Origin: Calliphora vicina
Taxonomy: Eukaryota > Arthropoda > Insecta > Diptera > Calliphoridae
Reading direction: 5' to 3'
Assembly (NCBI RefSeq): GCF_958450345.1
Contig: NC_088783.1
Coordinates: 20,711,701-20,775,700, forward strand
DNA: 64,000 nt
The notes below the pieces were generated by a model. The model worked only from the letters and a program-made list of their open reading frames with translations, was not told where the DNA came from and searched no databases. Within the stretch, counting starts at the first letter, position 1. The number at the start of each line of letters is the position of its first letter. Made by a program: the position numbers and the translations under genes. This document shows, in pieces, positions 57,666 through 64,000 of the stretch.

Positions 57666-57833
57666 GCCATGTAAAATAAAAAAAAAACTAAATCTTTTTA
57701 CCAAATTTTGTATGAAGATCGGTCCATAATTGACCCCCCCATATAATCACTATATCAGTAAAATATATTATTGTCACATTGATGGTGGCTATACAAGATT
57801 CGCCATAACCCAATATAACATTCTTACTTATTC

Positions 57834-58234
57834 TTTTTTTTATTTTCCTTTTTCTTGTATTGTATTTGTAGCTGAGTGTATGCGCTACTTTTCCTTATGG
57901 CTTCTTGTACATTTTGGTTTTATTTTTTTTTCTAACAATAAGTTTTCTAGTTTGAAAGAGATATGACTACTTGAAACTTATGTTGCCATTTTCTATAGTT
58001 TTCTAGGAAAAAGTTTGTTCAAATGGTATTTTTTTTTGCTCATTCTGTTACAATTGTGTCCTGCAGCTATGAAGATATAGTGATAGAAAAAAAGAAACTA
58101 AAAAAATATAGTTTTTAATTTGTGTTTTAATTTTAAATAAATATTTGAAATATTTTTCTTAATAGGGACATTGAAATACCAAACCGAATTTAATGAGAGT
58201 GACTCAGAATATTTTTCGTTGTCAGATAAGTTAT
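57834..58234. other. AT-rich sequence, nothing recognised
   Basis: No repeat match or coding similarity noticed. Confidence 0.5.
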
Positions 58235-59217
58235 CAGGCCTGTCACTGAATTCCATTCCGATCGAAAGTGAAATTAATTCCGTATTTTGCTTCTTCAGAA
58301 AAAGTAAAACGAAAATTTCTTTCGGAATTTATATTTCTTTGTAATTATTTGTTTTTCTAAAATTTTTAATCAATTTCTGTACCAAAAACTTTACGTTTGT
58401 TTTAATATAAACAAATAAGAGAGCTATATTCGGCTGTGCCGAATCTTATATACCCTTCACCAAATTATACTTTAAAATAAAAATTTTAAATATTTTTAGG
58501 TAAACAAAATTTAAATTTGTTTTCCAGTTGTTTTTTCGAAATTGTTTTTTTATTTTTTTTTTTAATTTTAAAAAAAAAATTTTTTAGTGTTTAAATTTTT
58601 TTTAATATTTAGTGAAAAAAAATTTTGGTGAAAAAAAAATTCGGGTTAAAAATATTTTTTCCGATTTTGACCCATTGTAGGTCCAACTTACAATGGTCTT
58701 ATATAGTACGTCGTTGCACAGGTCTTTGAAATATCTATCATTAGATATCCATATTATCTATGTTAATGATTTAGTAATCCAGATATGGGTCAAAAATATG
58801 TCAAAAATCGAGGTTGTCCTGGTTTTTTCCTTATATCTCAGCCATTTGTGGACCGATTTTCTCGATTTTAAATAGCAACCGAGCCGGAAGAATATTGATG
58901 TATCATTCGTGTATGTAAGTTATTTGGTGGCTTCAGAAAGTTGATCAACACACAGACGGACAGACGGACATGGCTATATCGACTCCGCTATCTATAACGA
59001 TTCAGAATATATATACTTTGTGGGGTCGCAAATGAAAAAGGTAGAAATTACAAACGGAATGACAAACTCATGGTGAAGGGTATAAAAACGATGTCAGATT
59101 AAATCACAAATACAGAATTATGAAATATTTTTGGAATTAATAAATCACACGGAATCTAAAGAGCCTAAAAAAACTACGGAATTAAAACCATTCCGAACAA
59201 AATGTGTGACAGACCTG
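58235..59217. mobile_element. MITE with CAGG...CCTG ends, split by a DINE copy
   Basis: Left CAGGCCTGTCACTGAATTCC and right, reversed, CAGGTCTGTCACACATTTTG share 12 of the first 13 bases. Both continue into diverged but similar AATTCCG-rich arms (TTAATTCCGTATTTTG / TTAATTCCGTAGTTTT). Without the DINE copy it is about 300 bp. CA-G starts suggest hAT or CACTA-like origin, but no clear target duplication was found. Confidence 0.6.
58409..59087 (-). mobile_element. DINE-1/Helentron-like repeat (copy G)
   Basis: Minus orientation with both hairpins: TATATTCGGCTGTGCCGAATCTTATATACCC at the left and GAATGACAAACTCATGGTGAAGGGTATA at the right. The ACAGACGGACAGACGGACAT module and AGTAATCCAGATATGGGTCA are present, so it is nearly full length at about 680 bp. 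Confidence 0.92.
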
Positions 59218-60139
59218 TATAAACCAAATCTGAGACAATGGAAATAAATCTGCCATTTCTAATTGGCTTCCATTTCGATTGGCATGAAATCAAAGCAGAC
59301 GAGTATTCAAGTTTAAATTTTGACGATGGTCCCTTAAGAACTGTGGGAAGCGGTTCTGTGGGGTCTCAAGTTAGGGCACCTCAGACATTCAACATTTTTA
59401 AAAATTTGCGTATTTTTTATGATTCTTTCAAAAAAAAAATTTAATATATTCATAAAGAACTCTGAAAAATGCTTGAATGTTTTAAAACCGATATCATTTC
59501 AGATTTTCTTGTAGTTCAACAATAAATACAAAAATCATATGAAAAACTTTTAAAAGCAATAACTTTCAAGAGACTTAAATATTTTTATTTTGAAAAATTA
59601 GAAAATATATATTGCCAAAAATTCACTATTACTATTTGCGTTTTAGAAAAAAATCTTCTAAGCAACTTATACAGTTTTTATATTTCTTTTGAAGCTATTT
59701 AAAAAGGGATAGCTGTAAAATAGAAAACTCCTAAAATAATATACATAGGGTTTCTCTAGGGCCATCCGAATCTAAATTAATTTTTATAGAATTTTTTAAA
59801 TTTATGAAATGTCTTCTAAAATCACAAAGCTGGAATTCCAAAACGGAATCTTTAATAAAGTTAAGAGCTGATAATCCTAACTTTATGAGGAAAATTCCAA
59901 AAACTAAAAAAATTGGGATTTTTAATTCAGTTTTGGGAATTTCAGGATTTTTACTGAGTTTTTTGCTATCTTTACGTATGTGATTTAAAGGTGTAGCAAA
60001 TTAACAAATATCATTACGATTTGTTAACGATTTTTTTTTATATTATACATTAAAATAATGGCTTATTACTCGGTATTTATAAATTTATCCACTTTTTCCG
60101 GAAAATCTTCCCTTTTAATATTTTATAGTTTCCTTATTG
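59218..60139. other. Unassigned sequence, possibly a diverged family Y copy
   Basis: Around 59.82-59.96 kb the order 'AAATCACAAAGCTGGAATTC, GGAAAATTCC, TTGGGATTTTTAATTC, GGAATTTCAGGATTT' parallels family Y at 12.06-12.24 kb. A 68-codon frame at 59238-59444 (MEINLPFLIGFHFDWHEIKA start) has no recognised family. Confidence 0.35.
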
Positions 60140-60390
60140 GACGAGGTGGTCCACTTGCGCTTAAAATCAAACATGTTCTGGGATACCTTTCCTCTGTTCT
60201 TTAGTTTTTGTTTTACATGAGCCCAATGAGCTTGCCACACAAGAAACTTTTTGGGGAATTTTGAATGTTTTTTTTTGTCCGGTATTGTTCTTGAATATTA
60301 CCTCGTTCATCAGCCACATAAACATCTTGAACCGGAAATTGTGAAAAGTTTGCCAGTTTATAAGCTTCATCATCCATTACACAACAGTTG
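60140..60390 (-). pseudogene. Tc1-like transposase fragment
   Basis: Minus strand reads VMDDEAYKLASF (about 60.36 kb), which fits the neighbourhood of the first catalytic Asp in Tc1-type transposases. KTFKIPQKVSCVAS follows, corresponding to the FAKKYLVWQAI-type stretch with decay. Stops and shifts follow. The element probably continued to higher coordinates before the DINE copy inserted at 60397. Confidence 0.55.
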
Positions 60391-60396
60391 TGTTTT

Positions 60397-60953
60397 TATA
60401 CCCTTCACCTTCGTGAGAAGGGTATACAGAGAAAACAAATTGGTGATAGCAACCGAATTTGTTGCCAATCGAATGATTCGGTTGCACACATCGAATTTTT
60501 CAGTTCTAACAACAGAAAGTCAGTTGATAAAGAAGAATTTTAGTTGAGGCAACCAAACATTAGTTGCCCCTTCCAAAATATTGCAGCCACAACTGTAAAA
60601 TTCGGTTACTAAGACAGAATCATTCGATTGGCAACAAATTCGGTTGCTATCACGAATCTGTTTTCTCTGTGTAGACATACACTATTCATACATCAATATC
60701 TCCACAATTCTTCCGGCTCGGTTTCTATTTAAAATCAAGATAATCGGTCCACAAATGGCTGAGATATAAGGAAAAAACCAGGACAATTACTAAGTCATTA
60801 AAAAAAAATTTAAAAAAAAACTTTAAAAAATTAAAAAACAACTTTGGAAAAAAATTTTGTTTACTTAAAAATAATTAAAACATTTAATTTGAAGTACAAT
60901 TTTGTGAAGGGTTTATAAGATTCGGCACAGCCAATTATAGCTTTCTTACTTGT
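60397..60953 (+). mobile_element. DINE-1/Helentron-like repeat containing a MITE (copy H)
   Basis: Left hairpin ACCCTTCACCTTCGTGAGAAGGGT and right end GGGTTTATAAGATTCGGCAC-AGCCAATTATAG. The right stem has lost pairing (CCAATTA in place of CCGAATA). A MITE sits near the 5' end and much of the middle is deleted. Confidence 0.85.
60425..60673. mobile_element. Palindromic MITE (family U) with TA target
   Basis: Arms TACAGAGAAAACAAATTGGT and, reversed, TACACAGAGAAAACAGATTC pair over about 50 bp, and both contain GATAGCAACCGAATTTGTTG and CCAATCGAATGATTC. TA flanks both ends. A similar arm word occurs at 23.35 kb. Confidence 0.8.
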
Positions 60954-61266
60954 TATACCCTACACCACCATAGTGAGGCTGGCTGTCCATGTAAACCTTG
61001 TGCGCAGAGTAGAGGTCGCAATTTTGAAGATATCTCGATCAAATTTGCTACATATAATTTTTTCGGCACAAGGACCAAGCCTTTTGAAACTGGCTGAAAT
61101 CGGTCCATTATTTCACCTAACCCCCATACAAATGTCCTTTCGAAATTGGACTTTATCGTTCATGAATGTTTAATTTATATATGTATCTACACAAATTTCG
61201 CTCCAAATAAGTATTATATATACAAAATTCATGTCACCAAATTTTGTTACGATCCGTCCATAACAC
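60954..61266 (+). mobile_element. DINE-like repeat of another subfamily (copy L), 3' truncated
   Basis: Starts TATACCCTACACCACCATAG directly after copy H. GAAACTGGCTGAAATCGGTC and CCTAACCCCCATACAAATGT follow. No terminal hairpin is present. Confidence 0.55.
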
Positions 61267-62217
61267 TATGCAACAAATGAAGACTTTTGGAAAAACACAA
61301 GATCATGACAGTATAGGTTCGACTCTACTACCAAAAGCTGGTAAAACCCCATCCTCAGTTTGTCTATTTTGGTGACCGATTTTTTTTTATGGGCCCCCAA
61401 AGTTTCTGAAAATCAGTGGGCCTCTAAAAAAGGTGTCATCAGTTCTTGGTTTACAGCTAATTCAGACTTTGCGATACGGCTTAACTTTATATGGCAATAA
61501 TATAGCTAAGAGTCCACCAAATAAATTTTGTTAAAATTGTTTTCCAAACAATAGCTTTTTTTTTTGCTTTTTTGAGAATAACTTCCAGGGACTCCTAATT
61601 TTTCACTAACAATATTTAGCAAAGTTGTAGCTACGGTAGATCTGATTAACTCTTGTGAACATATCAATGCAATCTGGACATATCTAGGCACTCTAAACAG
61701 ATGTCAAAAATCACTTTGTAGCTTAAAAATTTTAGTTTTTTACTATATTTTGACTAAAAAATTTTTTTTTTGTTAAAAATTTATGTTCGTGTGTATACTT
61801 CTCTATTGTGCTGTAATAACGAAGAATGGGCAAATCATTATCGGTAAGATCCGGGCGCATCACTTTATCCAATCTTGATCACGCAAGACCGGCTTGATGC
61901 AAGATATGAAAAAACTTTGAAATTTTTTAAAGTGGGCAAGGTTTGTGGAGCTTCTGAAGAGTAAATATAAGCTTCTTATGTAAGTTTTTGATATCGGTGG
62001 AAACCTTATGACTTGAGGATTGATATTTTAGTGAAATTAATTAATTTTGTGTTTTTACGGACGTCATTTACCTTAAAAACTAACAATATTTTAAAATGGT
62101 GATTTTACATCAAGAAAAATAAAAACTTTGAATTAATGTAAAATTTGAACAGTTACAGACATTACAATAAAATTTGGAAGTAATATAGATCTAAATGTTC
62201 CTAAGTCAATGGCATCA
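61267..62217. other. Unassigned AT-rich sequence
   Basis: 61.38-61.43 kb has ATGGGCCCCCAAAG, recalling a family Z word. 61.84-61.92 kb is locally GC-richer (ATCCGGGCGCATCAC) but has no open frame that I can assign. Confidence 0.45.
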
Positions 62218-62390
62218 CTAATGTTAAGTCATTAGTATGTACAATATGGATATCCAATAATAGACATTTAAAAGACCTTTGAAAAGGTCTGTATATCGGG
62301 AAAAATATTTTTTACAACGAATTTTTTTCAACAAAAAAATTTTAAAAAATTAAACACAAAAATTTAAAAAAAAAAAATTCATATTTTTCA
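62218..62390 (+). mobile_element. DINE-1/Helentron-like fragment (copy J)
   Basis: TAAGTCATTAGTATGTACAA then TATGGATATCCAATAATAGA and GGGAAAAATATTTTTTACAA match the middle of copies B-D. Both ends are missing. Confidence 0.65.
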
Positions 62391-62784
62391 CTAATAAACT
62401 AATTGTTATTACATTATTTTATTGATATTTTTGCAATTTGTTTTAATGGTTTTCAATTAAGATTACCAAGTGTTTTAGTTGTTCTGCAAGGCGTTTATTC
62501 AAGAAAATGTTGCATAAAAAATCCCTTTCCAGAAATACTTTCTATTTACTCTGCCCTTTGAAACTAGTTATATACGAATTCCTTGTGGGTTTACATCGAT
62601 CTCTGTTCTTTGAATTTATTCGCCTGTTTTTTGAGTTTTTTTTTTTTTTTTTTGTTCGTGTTGAACATTTTTATTTTTAGTGTTTTATAACCACCATTAA
62701 ATCATCATTCGATTACATAAATTGACAAATGGTTAGGGAAGGGTTGTTGGTATGTGGTTTAACTACAAAAACCATAGATATACA
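62391..62784. other. AT-rich sequence, nothing recognised
   Basis: T tract at about 62638-62653. No repeat match. Confidence 0.5.
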
Positions 62785-62937
62785 TTAGGGTGGCACTTAT
62801 TTATCAGTTTCTCGATTTTGGATGTTCTTAAGGTCTAAAATTGTTCTAAGTCATTTGAAAATAAAATGCAAATTATTTGAAATAATTTATTGGGAGCATC
62901 TTAAATCGAAAAGTTGCACAATAAGGGCCACCTTAAT
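62785..62937. mobile_element. Short MITE (family T)
   Basis: Left TTAGGGTGGCACTTATTTAT and right, reversed, TTAAGGTGGCCCTTATTGTG form imperfect ends. TCTCGATTTTGGATG and, reversed, TTTCGATTTAAGATG extend the pairing. Length about 152 bp. Confidence 0.65.
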
Positions 62938-62983
62938 ACAAATGCTGCACACATAACCAATCCAACGAAACCATAAATAAAGA

Positions 62984-63629
62984 AAACAAGTAAGAGTGCT
63001 ATATTCGGCTGTGCCGAATCTTATATACCCTTCACCAAATTATACCTCAAAATTTTAAATATTTTTAGGTAAACAAAATTTAATTTTTTTTCCAGTTGTT
63101 TTTTGAATTTTTTGAAAAAAAAAATTTTTCGATTGTTATTTTAAATTTAATTATTTTTTTTTTTTTAATTAAAATTTTTTTTTTTTAAATTTAAAAAATT
63201 TTTTTTTTTTTAAATTTAAAATTTTTTTTTTTTTAAATTTTAAAAATTTTTTTTTGGTTTTTCAATTTTTTTTTTTAAAAAAAAAAATTTCGGGTTCAAA
63301 ATTTTTTTTCCCGATTTTGACCCATTGTAGGTCCAACTTACTATATTCTTATATACGTCGTTGCAAATGTCTTTGAAGTATCTATCATTAGATATCCATA
63401 TTGTCTATATTAATGTCTCAGTAATCCAGATATAGGTAAAAAATAGGTCAAAAATAGAGGTTGTCTTGGTTTTTTCCTCATATCTCAGCCATTTGTGGAC
63501 CGATTTTGCTGATTTTAAATAGCAAAATTCTCGAAAGCATGTCTGACCGAATTATTGAAGATTTGGATCCCGAAGATATCTGGGGTCTTCAGAAAACTGA
63601 TTTCAACAGACAGACAGACAGACAGACAG

Positions 63630-63664
<35 letters not shown>

Positions 63665-63804
63665 GACATGGCTTAATCGACTCCGCTATCTATAAGGATC
63701 CAGAATATATATACTTTATAGGGTCGGAAATGAAAAATGTAGAAATTACAAACGGAATGACAAACTTATATATACCCTTCTCACGAAGCTGAAGGGTATA
63801 AAAA
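62984..63804 (-). mobile_element. DINE-1/Helentron-like repeat, longest copy (copy I)
   Basis: Minus orientation. The 3' end AACAAGTAAGAGTGCTATAT and hairpin TTCGG-CTGTG-CCGAA are at the left; the 5' hairpin ACCCTTCTCACGAAGCTGAAGGGT is at the right. All modules are present. Homopolymer A/T runs fill 63.10-63.30 kb and the TCCGTCTG module has expanded into a GACA array. Confidence 0.93.
63607..63665. repeat. GACA tetranucleotide array inside copy I
   Basis: About 15 tandem GACA units with two GACG interruptions, at the exact position where copy G has ACAGACGGACAGACGGACAT. A short tandem module has expanded in place. A 71-codon frame at 63461-63676 crosses it by chance. Confidence 0.95.
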
Positions 63805-64000
63805 GGCAACAGATCAAACAACCCACACATGTGTTATATAGTAAATACAAACACATTGATGTATATTTAAAACCACACATTGACACTTTTTTTCCTTAAC
63901 TTCAATGAAAGTAAAAAAAAGAAATACAGATACATGGTATACAAGATGTAATATCAATATGTAGCAGATACTTTTACACACATTTTTTGCTACAAAAAAA
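63805..64000. other. AT-rich sequence to the window edge
   Basis: Nothing recognised. Confidence 0.5.

Larger units (their letters stand above)
56579..57833 (+). mobile_element. Third DINE-like family, host of nested MITEs (copy K)
   Basis: Begins TATACCCACCATCATAAATG with ATAGGGGGTATA closing the left hairpin. GTTATTCCGTTTGTAACACA, CGCAGACCCTCATTAGTATA and ATGACCGTCCGTCTG follow. It ends GTGGCTATACAAGATTCGCC, AACCCAATATAACATTCTTACTTATT. The body holds two independent MITE insertions, so the original repeat is only about 400 bp. Confidence 0.75.

Overview
The window looks like non-coding DNA from a fly, probably a calyptrate dipteran. It is very AT-rich and contains mariner, Tc1-like and Jockey/I-group LINE remnants. 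It also holds many copies of a DINE-1/Helentron-like repeat, whose 5' module carries the dipteran-type words GTCATTCCGTTTGTAA, AAAGTATATATATTC and CATGTCCGTCTGTCCG and whose 3' end is a hairpin. The species assignment is inference. No complete host protein-coding gene is visible, and nothing looks bacterial, plasmid, phage or CRISPR-like. The only candidate host coding piece is a 52-nt terminal exon on the minus strand near 50.8 kb.

Layout: 2.1-8.5 kb holds two blocks of a 12-bp satellite (about 4.8 kb in total). The second block is accidentally open for 893 codons because the period is a multiple of three. 9-16.8 kb is a transposon cluster: DINE copy, LINE tail, a repeat with Tc1-like ends, a mariner split by another repeat, and a piggyBac-like element. 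16.8-19.6 kb is a transposon-poor island. 20-34 kb holds DINE copies, two abutting MITEs, a decayed Jockey-type reverse transcriptase, a 31-bp minisatellite cut by a LINE and a mariner, and three mariners. 35.4-39 kb has a family with hAT-like ends, one copy of which encloses a mariner that itself encloses two further repeats. 39.8-42.4 kb has LINE tails and a MITE. 43-49.8 kb is dominated by an ATGTTG-type minisatellite that matures into two arrays of a 29-bp unit centred on a perfect palindrome. 50-53 kb has the candidate exon and repeats. 53.9-63.8 kb is a dense nest of foldback elements, MITEs and DINE copies.

The genes do not form a pathway. The window is best read as intergenic or intronic DNA built by successive insertions. 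Nesting gives a relative order: DINE copies sit inside mariner, foldback and hAT-like elements, so many DINE insertions are late; but MITEs also sit inside DINE copies, so the two overlapped in time. Two plus-strand sites with a polypyrimidine tract followed by AG/GTAA (20.12 and 44.51 kb) hint that the window may lie in a long intron of a plus-strand gene.
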